Below, piece after piece: positions 16,390 through 25,300 of a stretch of 44,113 bases of DNA (positions are counted from its first letter, which is position 1; each line of letters opens with the position of its first letter). The translations under genes were made by a program, and so were the position numbers. The DNA comes from Planctomycetota bacterium (GTDB lineage Bacteria > Planctomycetota > Planctomycetia > Pirellulales > Lacipirellulaceae). The notes under the pieces were generated by a model. The model worked only from the letters and a program-made list of their open reading frames with translations, was not told the DNA's origin and ran no database searches. Where the stretch lies: assembly GCA_013152205.1 (NCBI GenBank), contig JAADGV010000025.1:1-44113 (forward strand), in the 5' to 3' direction.

Positions 16390-16439
16390 GCCTGCTGCCA
16401 AAACTCCGGAGGCAATTACCTTTTGTCGTGAGGTATCAT

Positions 16440-16500
16440 TGTGGGAGGCGTCTCCGACGCCGATAATCGCCCGGTCGGCGTCAGAGACACACCTCCCACA
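16440..16500. repeat. Palindromic GTGGGAGG...CCTCCCAC repeat
   Basis: TGTGGGAGGCGTCTCCGACG at the left and its near reverse (GTCGGCGTCAGAGACACACC, then TCCCACA) at the right fold into a hairpin of about 26 bp with a 9-nt loop. It lies between the MITE-like element and the membrane protein gene. It looks like a dispersed intergenic palindrome; only one copy is in this window. Confidence 0.7.
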
Positions 16501-16532
16501 GCAAATGTGTTCATTCGACACCCGCACGCCCC

Positions 16533-17309
16533 ATGTTCATCACCCGCCCATTAACCTGGCTATTCATCGCCGCGACAATCACGGTCGATCTGACGCTAGC
16601 GGTTACCTGGAGTTACGGTACGGAGAGATATATTGTCTGGGGATATCTGCTTGGTCAAATTGCTACACTAGCGATTTGGGCTATTCGTGGTCGTATTCAC
16701 CGTTTACTGCGAGCTAGCTGTTTCGTTCTCGCAACGGGAATGCTGGTTACCATTTTGAACCCTCCGTCGTCCTTCGCTCTAGCATGTTTATTCGTATATG
16801 CCTCGGCCATTTTTGTTGTCACCTTACTTACTGAAGCAGTGCGTCACTTACCCGATGCCGGCAACATCGAACAGAGAAAACGGTGGCAGTTTCCTCTCAT
16901 CGAGTTTTTTGGTTGGACAATCGTCGTAGCCGTTGTCAGCCTCGGCTGTCGGGATATGGAGTTCAAGGAGATTTTTGAAATTACCGATGTATGGCTACAG
17001 CTTCTCGCCTTACTAACCGTGCCCATCCTGTTGGTGTTGTTTACCCGCAACGATCTACGCGACCTACGGGCAATCAAATCACTAATAATCGTCGGCGCTG
17101 CAATCGTTGCCGGCTGGTATTTTAGTTATTTTGACGCCTCCTTTTTCATCGTCACACAAACAGCCTACCTAGTCGCTTGGATGACCGTACTCACGCTCGA
17201 CAATATTTTGGCCGAAGCCAACGAAGTGCGAAAAAAACACCCAGACGAAGCCCCCAAACTCTTCGATCCCGATTCAGCAGATCAGATTGTGCCTGACGAC
17301 ACGGTCTAA
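16533..17309 (+). CDS. Polytopic membrane protein of unknown function
   Basis: A 258-residue protein with about seven hydrophobic segments: near residues 8-24, 34-50, 60-78, 82-98, 120-140, 155-172 and 180-215. The N-terminus lacks a cleavable signal. The acidic cytoplasmic tail (NEVRKKHPDEAPKLFDPDSA) follows the last segment. I recognise no motif. It stands alone, between a repeat-rich spacer and a convergent methyltransferase gene. No clear Shine-Dalgarno precedes the ATG, so the start is tentative. Confidence 0.7.
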   Translation: MFITRPLTWLFIAATITVDLTLAVTWSYGTERYIVWGYLLGQIATLAIWAIRGRIHRLLRASCFVLATGMLVTILNPPSSFALACLFVYASAIFVVTLLTEAVRHLPDAGNIEQRKRWQFPLIEFFGWTIVVAVVSLGCRDMEFKEIFEITDVWLQLLALLTVPILLVLFTRNDLRDLRAIKSLIIVGAAIVAGWYFSYFDASFFIVTQTAYLVAWMTVLTLDNILAEANEVRKKHPDEAPKLFDPDSADQIVPDDTV

Positions 17310-17337
17310 AGAATCACAGCAATCACCGCAGAAAAAT

Positions 17338-18168
17338 CTACCCAGCCCCAACAACAAGCCGCTTCGGCATCTCGTTGCTTGTGCTTAAACGCCGTGCCTT
17401 AATCCGCACATACGGCGCCACATATTGCGAACGATGCTCGAACGTCCCCACCTCCGCTTGCGTCTTCGCGTGCATCGGCTCCGCGAGATCCTCGATCACA
17501 AACCCCGCACGACAGATACCACCAACGAGTTCTTCCCAGCGATGCAAAAACTCCTGTGTGCCCGGCTCGCGTACGCGACAAGGCTCAACCCCTGGCAGTG
17601 GCCCCGTTCGATAATAAGGCTCGCGAAGCCCATAGTAGTCGCCCTCGGGGCGAATATCGCACTGAAGACTCACAGGCGACTTATGTTGGCTAACATAGAG
17701 ACCGCCAGCTCGGGTCACCCGAGCCACCTCGCGAAACACCGGCCCTACGTCGGCCACATAGCAAGTACTCACCGGATGAATAACGAGATCGAATTGCCCG
17801 TTGGCAAGCATCGGCAAAGCATCCATCGACGCCTGGATCGCTCGAACATCGAGCCCACGTTCCCCAGCAACCTGCCGATCTAGCGCAAGCATCTCAGCAC
17901 TGATGTCCACCACGGTCACCCGCGCACCCGCTGCCGCATAAAGTGCGCTCTGACGACCGCCACCCGCTGCCAGACACAACACCTGCAAGTTGACCACGCT
18001 CGCACCCAGCCACCCCCACGGGTCAACCGTTTTCAGTGGATTACCAAATTCCTCATCGCTAGCCGGCTTAGCAAGCGCTACCTGCTGACGAGCAAGCACG
18101 TCCCAAGCCTTTGCATTGTGCTCTGACGCCTTATTATTGGCCCGCGAGCTACTGGGATCAAAAGTCAT
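17338..18168 (-). CDS. Class I SAM-dependent methyltransferase
   Basis: A 276-residue Rossmann-fold methyltransferase. Motif I is VLCLAAGGGRQSALYAAAGA near residues 63-82, followed by the acidic post-I residue in VTVVDISAEML, LDLVIHPVSTCYVADV-like motif IV around QFDLVIHP, and VARVTRAGGLYVSQHKSP (motif V/VI). The N-terminal part (NAKAWDVLARQQ) is common in UbiE/Methyltransf_11 relatives that act on small molecules. Substrate unknown. It starts 54 bp after the last PEP-CTERM gene on the same strand with no obvious terminator between, so it could be the distal gene of the B12-controlled transcript; no Shine-Dalgarno is visible. Confidence 0.85.
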   Translation of the reverse strand: MTFDPSSSRANNKASEHNAKAWDVLARQQVALAKPASDEEFGNPLKTVDPWGWLGASVVNLQVLCLAAGGGRQSALYAAAGARVTVVDISAEMLALDRQVAGERGLDVRAIQASMDALPMLANGQFDLVIHPVSTCYVADVGPVFREVARVTRAGGLYVSQHKSPVSLQCDIRPEGDYYGLREPYYRTGPLPGVEPCRVREPGTQEFLHRWEELVGGICRAGFVIEDLAEPMHAKTQAEVGTFEHRSQYVAPYVRIKARRLSTSNEMPKRLVVGAG

Positions 18169-18222
18169 AGAAAGCCTGAGCCATTTAGGAGTTCGTATTC
18201 AACCACACCCTAATTCTGAACG

Positions 18223-19116
18223 TTAACAAAGCACTAGCCGAGGATTTACAATCCGCCGGAAACCACCCACAGCAGCCAAAGCAATTGCCAGCAAGGCCGC
18301 CGAAGTTGGTTCCGGAACTTGCCCGCCCAAAGCGCTGGCCGCGATTGTCACAGCATCAAGCTCGAAATTCAGCGAGGTGCCCGCATCGTTGTCGTCGGCC
18401 ACGCTGAACCGAATCCACGAGATCAGGCTCAATCCGGTTCCCGAAATGTCGAGCCACGTTCCTCCGCCCGAGCCTGCGAGTACGTCCAGCGCATCCGTCG
18501 CACCACCATCGTAGTAGTCAAGCCCAGCAAAGTCGTCGAGGACGCCCGAAAAAGGCTGATCGAAATTCGAGTTCACCGCACCAGCCACAACAGAAAACGG
18601 ATTCGTCAGGTCGGTGTAGCCGCTTGTGGGAATATCGAACAATTGCACGCCCAAACTAGTCCAAGCCAAACCGTCTTCGCTCACCTCGACCAAAGCCGAG
18701 TCGACGCTAAACGTGCTCACAGGTGCCGCACTCGCGGTTGCGGCCGGATTGGAAAAATCACCATCCACATCGACGATCGCAGCATTGGTAAAAATACCCA
18801 ACTCAGGGCCGGCAGCATCAGGCGTCACAAGGTTCGACAGCCGCAAGGTCAATTGGCCCCCTTCGCCGATAGAAACCAATTCCGTAGTGAGCCAAGGCGC
18901 ATTGAATGGCGACACGACGCCATCCCAAACGCCTTCGCCCGTGAATCGCTCGGGCGATCCAAGCGCCGTCGCGGGGTCGGTATACCCGCCAGGTGTCGGG
19001 GTACTGCCTGCGTTGTAAGAATCGACATACAGCGCGGTCCCCTGCGCCAAGGCCTCGGTTGGGCTGGCAGCCAAACTAGTTGCGATAAGCATTGTTGTCA
19101 AGAAAAAACATCTCAT
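18223..19116 (-). CDS. PEP-CTERM surface protein, 'cell surface protein' type
   Basis: About 297 residues from the ATG at 19116, chosen because AAGGAA lies 9 nt upstream; the ATG 16 codons earlier has no such site. The signal peptide is MRCFFLTTMLIATSLAASPT up to ALAQG. The middle (PATALGSPERFTGEGVWDG, FNAPWLTTELVSIGEGGQLT, LSNLVTPDAAGPELGIF) matches, from memory, a secreted family often annotated only as cell surface protein. The C-terminus VPEPTSAALLAIALAAVGGF plus Arg is a PEP-CTERM sorting signal for exosortase processing. It is the third gene after a cobalamin riboswitch, so it is probably made when B12 is scarce. A role in B12 capture is an inference only. Confidence 0.85.
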   Translation of the reverse strand: MRCFFLTTMLIATSLAASPTEALAQGTALYVDSYNAGSTPTPGGYTDPATALGSPERFTGEGVWDGVVSPFNAPWLTTELVSIGEGGQLTLRLSNLVTPDAAGPELGIFTNAAIVDVDGDFSNPAATASAAPVSTFSVDSALVEVSEDGLAWTSLGVQLFDIPTSGYTDLTNPFSVVAGAVNSNFDQPFSGVLDDFAGLDYYDGGATDALDVLAGSGGGTWLDISGTGLSLISWIRFSVADDNDAGTSLNFELDAVTIAASALGGQVPEPTSAALLAIALAAVGGFRRIVNPRLVLC

Positions 19117-19173
19117 GAGCAAGTTCCTTTCATCGAAGTAAAAAACAAAGGTGTGAATCGTCACAGAAAAAAT

Positions 19174-20130
19174 TTACTGTCGTCGTCGGCCCGCGTTCAC
19201 CAGCACAAGCCCACTCCCCAAAAGTAGTAGCCCAATGCTGCACGGTTCAGGAACCGTCGCGCCGGCAAAGCCCGCTACACCAACGGCAGCCGTCACACCA
19301 AACCCGTCGGCCCACAGTTGCAGGTCGTTGCCATCAACCATTTGGTTGCAGTCGGTATCGCCTTGAACATGCGTAGCGCCGGACAGAATTCCAAAGCCTT
19401 GTTGCCAAGCAAGAAAATCAGCCCCATCGACATCGTTGTCCAAATCGAAATCAGCCCCTGGGCCAGCGAGTTCCGCGGCAACAGGGTTCTCGGCAAATGC
19501 GGTGAAGTTGAATGTGGACGTAAATGTCCAGCTATCCCAATCGCCGTCCGAGAGCATTCGGTTTGACATGCCGCTGCCGCTGCTGGCCCAGCTTCCACCG
19601 TCAAACGGATTGCCGCTACTCAGACCATAGTTCCAATAACCGGTAAACCAACCTTCGGAGTAGAGATCGTTGGGATTCGTAGCGGTGGCCGCAGGTGGCG
19701 GATTGTCGGGAGGGCCGCTGAAAGCAAACCCATCGGCATTGAAAGTCGTGCCATCGCTGATCGCAAACTGGCAGTCATTGTTGTCGTCGTACCCCAAACC
19801 AAATAGCGAAATACCCGAAGCACTAGGCGTACTTAGCTTGGCAAAGAGCCGTATATCAGACGTCAAGAGTTCGAGCAGCATATCTTCGCCTGTTGCCGTA
19901 CCGTCCCAACGATAGCCCCAAACGAGCGATTCGTCAGCCGCACTAGAGTCGTCCCAGTCGATGACCATCGCAGCACGATTCGCTCCTGAGCCGACCCAAA
20001 ACTGAATGTCATCCAACGTGGCAACAGTTCCCGCATTCGCGAAAGGCAAAAACAACCACCAAAGCGTTAACGCCGTCAGCCACGACGGACGCCCCTCCCA
20101 AATACTTTTTTTCACCACACTAAGGCCCAT
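19174..20130 (-). CDS. PEP-CTERM protein with GYRWDG domain and dockerin-like repeat
   Basis: A 318-residue secreted protein. The ATG overlaps the end of the DUF1559 gene by 11 bp and has GGAG upstream, so translation is probably coupled. A signal segment ([18 protein letters not shown]) is followed by a domain with [18 protein letters not shown] and [20 protein letters not shown], which I recall from secreted proteins of Bacteroidetes as well. Two calcium-binding, dockerin-like motifs follow ([20 protein letters not shown] and [20 protein letters not shown], about residues 225-275). The tail [19 protein letters not shown] plus RRR is a PEP-CTERM signal. It is second in the riboswitch-led group; ligand unknown. 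Confidence 0.87.
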   Translation of the reverse strand: MGLSVVKKSIWEGRPSWLTALTLWWLFLPFANAGTVATLDDIQFWVGSGANRAAMVIDWDDSSAADESLVWGYRWDGTATGEDMLLELLTSDIRLFAKLSTPSASGISLFGLGYDDNNDCQFAISDGTTFNADGFAFSGPPDNPPPAATATNPNDLYSEGWFTGYWNYGLSSGNPFDGGSWASSGSGMSNRMLSDGDWDSWTFTSTFNFTAFAENPVAAELAGPGADFDLDNDVDGADFLAWQQGFGILSGATHVQGDTDCNQMVDGNDLQLWADGFGVTAAVGVAGFAGATVPEPCSIGLLLLGSGLVLVNAGRRRQ

Positions 20131-21019
20131 CCGTCACCTCTCCTCCGGCACGTGTGAGAATGGCCAGCAACACCGACTGTTCGATCGACTCATTCAAAAA
20201 CTGCACATGTCCATCACAAAAGACCACTCCAGCGGCCTCGGGGTGGTGGCTGTAAATTTCATTGTCGGGCGATTGGTTGATGCGGGTTTCTTGCCCCTGG
20301 GCCATGCAGTTGTGGCCATTGGCCCATTCGGCCTGATATTGCAATTCGCTCTGGAGTGTCTGCCCGCCCAAGGTGAATTCCTGCAACACAGTGCGCCGGA
20401 CGCTTTCGGCCACAATCACCGTGTGCGCCAATCCGTCGATTATTTCGGCAGGCCGAGTCGGCCACTCGTAGAGCAATACACCCAACGCTTGTGGATGCCG
20501 CAGATACTTGCTCCCCTCAGGAGCATTCCAGTCGACACCCTCGATGCCCGACATGCCCCCATAATCGGTGGGCGCCTTTTGGCCGAGAATCAGTGGCTCG
20601 CCAGCAGAACTGGGGCAGAGAAACGCGGGAAGGATCGTAGAAACCGCCTCAAGATTGTCAGCGTGATAGTACGGTTTGGCATCGTCATACAGTTGCAACA
20701 CGCTTTGTTGCTCGATGAACGGTAGAAGCCGCAAATTCCAGGAGGTCCATTTAGCGGGAAACGTCGCTACTTGGAAATTGCAGTCGACACAACCGACAGG
20801 AAATTCCTCGTGAGCGGTGGCATAGTTAATCAGCCCAACGCCAATCTGCCGAAGATTATTTTTGCATTGAGTTCGCCGAGCCGACTCGCGAGCCGCCTGC
20901 ACAGCCGGCAACAGCAAACCGACCAATACACCAATGATCGCAATCACAACCAGCAGTTCTACAAGCGTAAAACCACGCGACCGATCATTGCGAGAGCAGC
21001 TACCAGATAACAAAAACAC
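20120..21019 (-). CDS. DUF1559 pseudopilin-like protein
   Basis: A 299-residue planctomycete-type DUF1559 protein. The N-terminus has the type IV pilin-like methylation and membrane motif [20 protein letters not shown] near residues 15-34, followed by [20 protein letters not shown] as in nearly all members of the family. The C-terminal [16 protein letters not shown] block is the usual H-X9-DG ending. It is expected to be cleaved by a prepilin peptidase and to be anchored in or exported across the membrane. Planctomycetes encode many copies, of mostly unknown function. Here it is the first gene downstream of a cobalamin riboswitch and overlaps the next gene by 11 bp. Confidence 0.93.
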   Translation of the reverse strand: MFLLSGSCSRNDRSRGFTLVELLVVIAIIGVLVGLLLPAVQAARESARRTQCKNNLRQIGVGLINYATAHEEFPVGCVDCNFQVATFPAKWTSWNLRLLPFIEQQSVLQLYDDAKPYYHADNLEAVSTILPAFLCPSSAGEPLILGQKAPTDYGGMSGIEGVDWNAPEGSKYLRHPQALGVLLYEWPTRPAEIIDGLAHTVIVAESVRRTVLQEFTLGGQTLQSELQYQAEWANGHNCMAQGQETRINQSPDNEIYSHHPEAAGVVFCDGHVQFLNESIEQSVLLAILTRAGGEVTDGP

Positions 21020-21036
21020 GTCAAACCACTTCTAGC

Positions 21037-21120
21037 TCAAACAATAGCGGCAGAGAGCCATCCGAGGTTTTGGTACACCAGCGCGATCAAAGCCGCCAGC
21101 GCAACCCCTTCGATGGCCAT
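21037..21120 (-). CDS. Possible small hydrophobic ORF in the riboswitch leader
   Basis: ATG at 21118-21120, stop at 21037-21039, giving 27 residues (MAIEGVALAALIALVYQNLG then WLSAAIV) that could form one membrane helix. It lies between the riboswitch and the DUF1559 gene, 17 bp before the latter. No Shine-Dalgarno is visible. It may be chance, a leader peptide, or a real small membrane protein. Confidence 0.25.
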   Translation of the reverse strand: MAIEGVALAALIALVYQNLGWLSAAIV

Positions 21121-21199
21121 TCAACAACTATCTACGCAAGCTCGATAGAAAATGGTGATTTTCGCGACTTTCATCCCACGTGAAAAGCGCGACATGCAA

Positions 21200-21410
21200 C
21201 GCGTTGGTAGGTCTTCTGACTTCCAAGCTCAAGCGAGGCTAGGCCTTCTCGCCGCGGGAGCAAAAAATCGAGTCGCTCACGTTCGACAATGGCTAGAGAT
21301 ATTTGCCACGCTTGAAAATGCTTGGTTACAGCGGCGGGGCCGTCCCGGAATCGCACCGGAGTTCCCTGTTTGTTGGCTCAGAAAACGCTCTGAAGCCAAC
21401 CACCAACACA
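21200..21410 (-). promoter_or_regulatory. Cobalamin (B12) riboswitch
   Basis: Read on the minus strand, a P1 half (GTTGGTGG near 21405) is followed by the conserved core: GGGAACTCCGGTGCGATTCC, then GGGACGGCCCCGCCGCTGTA (about 21366-21326). The B12 box AGTCAGAAGACCTACC is at 21206-21221, with GGAAGTCAG just before it; consensus AGYCAGGAGACCTGCC. CTACCAAC closes P1. These elements, their order and spacing match adenosylcobalamin-type riboswitches. It lies about 180 nt upstream of the DUF1559 gene. The expression platform is not obvious: no strong terminator is seen, so it may hide a ribosome site. Confidence 0.93.
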
Positions 21411-21427
21411 CAATCAATACAAGCGAG

Positions 21428-21456
21428 AGTCTATCCGTTCGCAGAGTAAGAGTCAA
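21428..21456 (-). promoter_or_regulatory. Sigma70-like promoter for the B12 leader
   Basis: On the minus strand TTGACT (21451-21456), a 17-bp spacer and TAGACT (21428-21433). Transcription would start near 21421, about 10 nt before the riboswitch P1 stem. Spacing and position fit well. Confidence 0.65.
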
Positions 21457-21607
21457 ACCCCCAGTCGTTTCTCGGCACGCAGTAAAATCAAAAGTACAAA
21501 TTCGATGGGCTCCCACGTTTCGTCGCCAATCTGGAAACACAGTAGCCCAAGGCTCCGCAATACAAACCCGTAAAAGCTTGTTTTCTTGACACCCTTTTTT
21601 GAAAGAA

Positions 21608-21703
21608 GAAACCGCTAATCAACGCTGATAATCGCTAATCGCATGTCTATTTTTCGCATTTCGTTCACCTTATTAGCGTGCATTAGCGCTGATTAGCGGT
21701 TCT
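21608..21703. repeat. Inverted repeat of GCTAATC-type units
   Basis: The left arm (GAAACCGCTAATCAACGCTG, then ATAATCGCTAATC, 21608-21640) and right arm (ATTAGCGTGCATTAGCGCTG, then ATTAGCGGTTCTC, 21672-21704) are imperfect reverse complements around an AT-rich loop of about 30 bp. Each arm repeats CGCTAATC every 10-12 bp. The same motif occurs at 167-219. The repeat lies in the divergent space between the B12 locus and the HU gene. Confidence 0.85.
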
Positions 21704-21859
21704 CTTTTTTTGTTTGCGGCCAAATGTCGCGCTACGATCTCTGCGGTTAAATTAGCCAGGACCAGAGCGAAATTAGACGGGACAGACCGCACTCAGGAGC
21801 CTCATTGCCGAAAATCTCACATTTCTTGCACTCTCTGGCAAGAACATCGCGAGTTTCTA

Positions 21860-21890
21860 TTGACGATTCGTAGAATCGGCACTTTACTAT
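21860..21890 (+). promoter_or_regulatory. Candidate promoter of the HU gene
   Basis: TTGACG at 21860-21865 and TACTAT at 21885-21890 (spacer 19) or TTTACT at 21883-21888 (spacer 17). It lies about 55-60 bp before the HU start. Nothing else in the 240 bp between the inverted repeat and the gene looks better. Confidence 0.45.
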
Positions 21891-21943
21891 GAACTTCCTG
21901 TTAGTTCTGTAATTTCCGTACTTTTCTCCAAAGAGGGACCCCA

Positions 21944-22273
21944 ATGGCCAAGAAGAAGGCTGCACCGGCTAAGAAGCCAATGACAAAATCTGAAATCCTA
22001 ACCGCACTCTCCGAGTCGAGTGGCTTTTCGAAAAAAGAAGTAGCCGGTCTGTTTGAAGATCTCGCGACCTTGATTGGTAAAAACGTGGGTAAGCGCGGCC
22101 CAGGTGTCTTCACGATCCCAGGTCTGGCGAAGATCAAAGTGATTCGCAAACCCGCCACCAAGGCTCGCCCAGGCATCAACCCCTTTACCAAAGAAGAAAC
22201 CATCTTCAAGGCCAAGCCGGCACGCAATGTCGTTAAGATATTGCCTCTGAAGGGCCTCAAAGACATGGTTTGA
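21944..22273 (+). CDS. HU/IHF family DNA-binding protein with Lys-rich N-terminus
   Basis: A 109-residue nucleoid protein that bends and compacts DNA. After a basic N-terminal extension (MAKKKAAPAKKPM) the HU fold runs from TKSEILTALSESSGFSKKEV (helices) through GLAKIKVIRKPATKARPGIN, which holds the beta-arm and the RxGxNP-like motif ARPGINPFTKE, to the C-terminal KPARNVVKILPLKGLKD. The ATG has GAGGG 8 nt upstream. Extension and length are larger than the classical 90 residues, as in other planctomycete HU-like proteins. A strong terminator follows, so the gene is its own unit. Confidence 0.92.
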   Translation: MAKKKAAPAKKPMTKSEILTALSESSGFSKKEVAGLFEDLATLIGKNVGKRGPGVFTIPGLAKIKVIRKPATKARPGINPFTKEETIFKAKPARNVVKILPLKGLKDMV

Positions 22274-22305
22274 TCAAAAAATCAAACCATAGACATCCCG
22301 TCAAC

Positions 22306-22337
22306 AAAGCCCAGGGGTTGCAACCCCTGGGCTTTTT
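22306..22337 (+). terminator. Rho-independent terminator of the HU gene
   Basis: AAAGCCCAGGGG, loop TTGCAA-type centre, and CCCCTGGGCTTTTT form a near-perfect 12-bp stem with five T. The stem with A-run before it could also serve glnE in the other direction. Its centre resembles the hairpin at 32307-32334. Confidence 0.88.
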
Positions 22338-22365
22338 GCGCGCACTGTCGTCAAGCCTTTTTCAA

Positions 22366-25300
22366 TCAACCCTGTTCAGCGGCATCAAACACGTATAGAA
22401 ATATCTCACGCACTCGCCGAAACATCTCGGTAACTTCATGGCTCAGTTGATCATTGCTTCCATACCCGGCCAAGTACGCCAGCTTAGCTAGTTCCTTCTC
22501 CTCCGTCGGAAACTCATGCCGACCGCTCGAATCCATCAAACGAATCTGCGCTTCGATACTTCTTTGGAAACGATACGCATCGCGTAAGAATACAACGTCC
22601 TCATCCTGCAAAATCTCTGCCTGCCCCAAAGCCAGCAATCCTACTACCGTGCCCGTCACACGCAGCTCAGGCATTTCCTTGCCATACTTCAACTGCAACA
22701 TCTGCACGATGAATTCGGTATCCATCGTACCGCCCACGCCACGCTTGAGGTTGCGCGACGAAGCCGTCTCTTGCAACTTCATTCGCATCGCACGTATCTC
22801 CGCCGCATCGCTTGCCTGCCACAGCTTGCAGTAAGTTGCTGCGGTGATCGCAGCCTCTGCTCGCGATGTTGCATCCGCAGACCCGATAACCACACGCGCC
22901 TTGCAAAGTGCCAACCGCTCCCACAGTTGGCCACCGCCTTCTTGGAAATAACGCACAAATTCATCCAGCGAAACCGACAATGCCCCGCTACGCCCCGTTG
23001 GCCGCAGGCGGGGGTCCACTTCATACAACCGACCATACGGACCGAAATGGTTCGCCCGCTTGATCACCCGCTGCCCCAACTCGCTGAAAAAGTGATTATT
23101 CGTCGTCGGACTATTCTTGCCACGCCGAGCCGTACACGTAGTCCCCTCGGCTTCATAGAGAAATACAAGATCTAAATCGCTATGGTAGTTCGGCTCGCGG
23201 CTACCAAGTTTGCCGAGCGCCAAAACGATGAACTCACACCTCGAACCGACTCGATCGGCGCCAGGGTGCCAAGTCGGCAAGTCGTCGCTCGTCGCCGGAT
23301 CAGCCAACTCGCCAATCTGTGGCTCGCCCATTTTATCGAGCAGACGCTCCGTCTCATCCCCAACGATTTTTCCCAGGCAGACTTCAGCAATGTCAGACAA
23401 CGCGGCGTGAGTCGCCTCGATCTTGTCTTTACCAAGTATGTCTCGCACCCCGACTCGCAAGTGCTGCGAATGTTTGAAACTGTGCAAAATTGGCTCGACA
23501 TCTTCTGCACCATGCGTCAACTCGGCCAGCAATTTCTCAATCACCGGCAGCTCGGGCAATTTGCCTACGAGCAGACTGTCGAGCAACTCGTCAATCATCC
23601 CCGGGTTGCTCGTCAATATGCCTGACAAGTAGGGGCATGCCGTACACAATGTTACATAAAGATTGAGCGTCGGATGATTGCTGCTCAGCAATTCCCATAA
23701 CGCTGCCTTGCCGCCTAGCGAATCACTAACGCGGCTTAACGTCACCAAAGTCGCATCCGGGTCGGGTGTCCTTGCGATCGAAGTCAACAACCGCGGCGCA
23801 ATTGAGGCCAAAAACAATCGACATCTTCGCGTCGAAAGAAAGGGGATCGGCTCCTCCGCCAACGACATCAAATTTCCGTAGGCAGCGCGAGCATCCTTGA
23901 ATTTGTAAGGCGTCAGTACCCGTTCGATCGACTCTGGATCAGGATCGGGGTCGTTTACCAAATCAACTTCTGGCTCACTCTCGGCATCATCACCAAAAGC
24001 GTCGTGCAACAGATGGTCGAGAATCTTTCGATTCTCTTTGGTCCGGTGCTGGTAGTTGGCCTGAAACGCCTTTAACGCCGATATGTGTGGCGTACCTACA
24101 AATCCCATCCGTATCGCCACTTTGCACAGATCATCAGCCCCAGTGGGCAATTGATGCGTCTGGAGGTCGTACATAATCTGCAACCGATGCTCGAGCGTGC
24201 GCAAGAAACAATAATTCTCTTCCAGCAATGTTCGCTCTTGGTGCGTTAGGCCTCCCATCTTCTCAAGTCGGCCGATCGCTTCCAGCGTATTACCGGTCCG
24301 TACGCTTGGCTCCGCCCCGCCATTGAGTAACTGCAAAAATTGGATAACAAATTCGATATCACGAATCCCACCATGGCCCGCCTTCACATCGCTCTCCGCA
24401 ACCCCCGTATCCAAAGCCCGATCTTCGATGCGCCGCTTCAACGCCTTGATACCAGCAATGTCTGCGAGGCTCAGATAACGGCGATAGACCCACGACTCTA
24501 ACTCAGCGAGATACTCTTTTCCCAGTCCCAAGTCGCCCGCAATCGCCCGTGCCTTGACGTAAGCCTGCCGCTCCCACGTTCGGCCACGATTCTCGTAATA
24601 CGCAATCGCATGACCGATGCTGCTACACACGGGCCCCTGGCGGCCCTCAGGTCGCAATCGCATATCCACCCGATAGGCAAACCCCAATGCGGTTGTTTCG
24701 GTCAGGAGTCGAATCAACTCCTGCGAGACTCGATTCGCAAAGTCTTGCGTCTCGGTTTGGCGTGCAGGATCAGCTCCTTCCGCAGACCGATAGAGAAAGA
24801 CAAGATCGATATCGCTCGAATAATTCAGCTCCAGGCCACCAAGTTTCCCGAGCGCCAGCACCACAAACTGGGGACGCGCAAACTTATGCCCATTTCTGCG
24901 ATAACGCTTATCGGTAACCGCTCGCTGCGCGAAATCAAGAGCCGCTTCGACCACCGCATCCGCCACATACGAAATCTGCCGAGTTACCTGAGGCACTGGC
25001 AAGCCCTGCACAATATCACCGTAAGCGATACGCAAAGTCTCGCGCCGCTTGAACCGACGTAGTGCCGCCATCACATCCTCTTGGTTGCTCATAGCACGCA
25101 CGTTGCTCACCAATTCATCAACCAACACCTCTCGCGCCACCGGCCGACCCTGGGTCATCCGCAACAGATCGAAACTCTCGGGATCGGTGCAAAGCTGGTC
25201 GCTAAAATTCTGGCTGCTGCTGAACATCAACAACAAGTTCGGCAACGAGCGAGGATCACGCTCGAACAAGGCCGCCATCGATAACGGGCTACGTGCCGCC

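Noticed and set aside
16233..16415. N-terminal 61-residue extension of the aroE-like frame
   Set aside because: The extension runs through the MITE-like hairpin element and has no similarity to AroE; the ATG at 16232 is preferred.
18319..19227. 302-residue plus-strand open frame over the PEP-CTERM gene
   Set aside because: Arg/His/Gln-rich antisense shadow; the minus strand has signal peptide, PEP-CTERM tail and Shine-Dalgarno.
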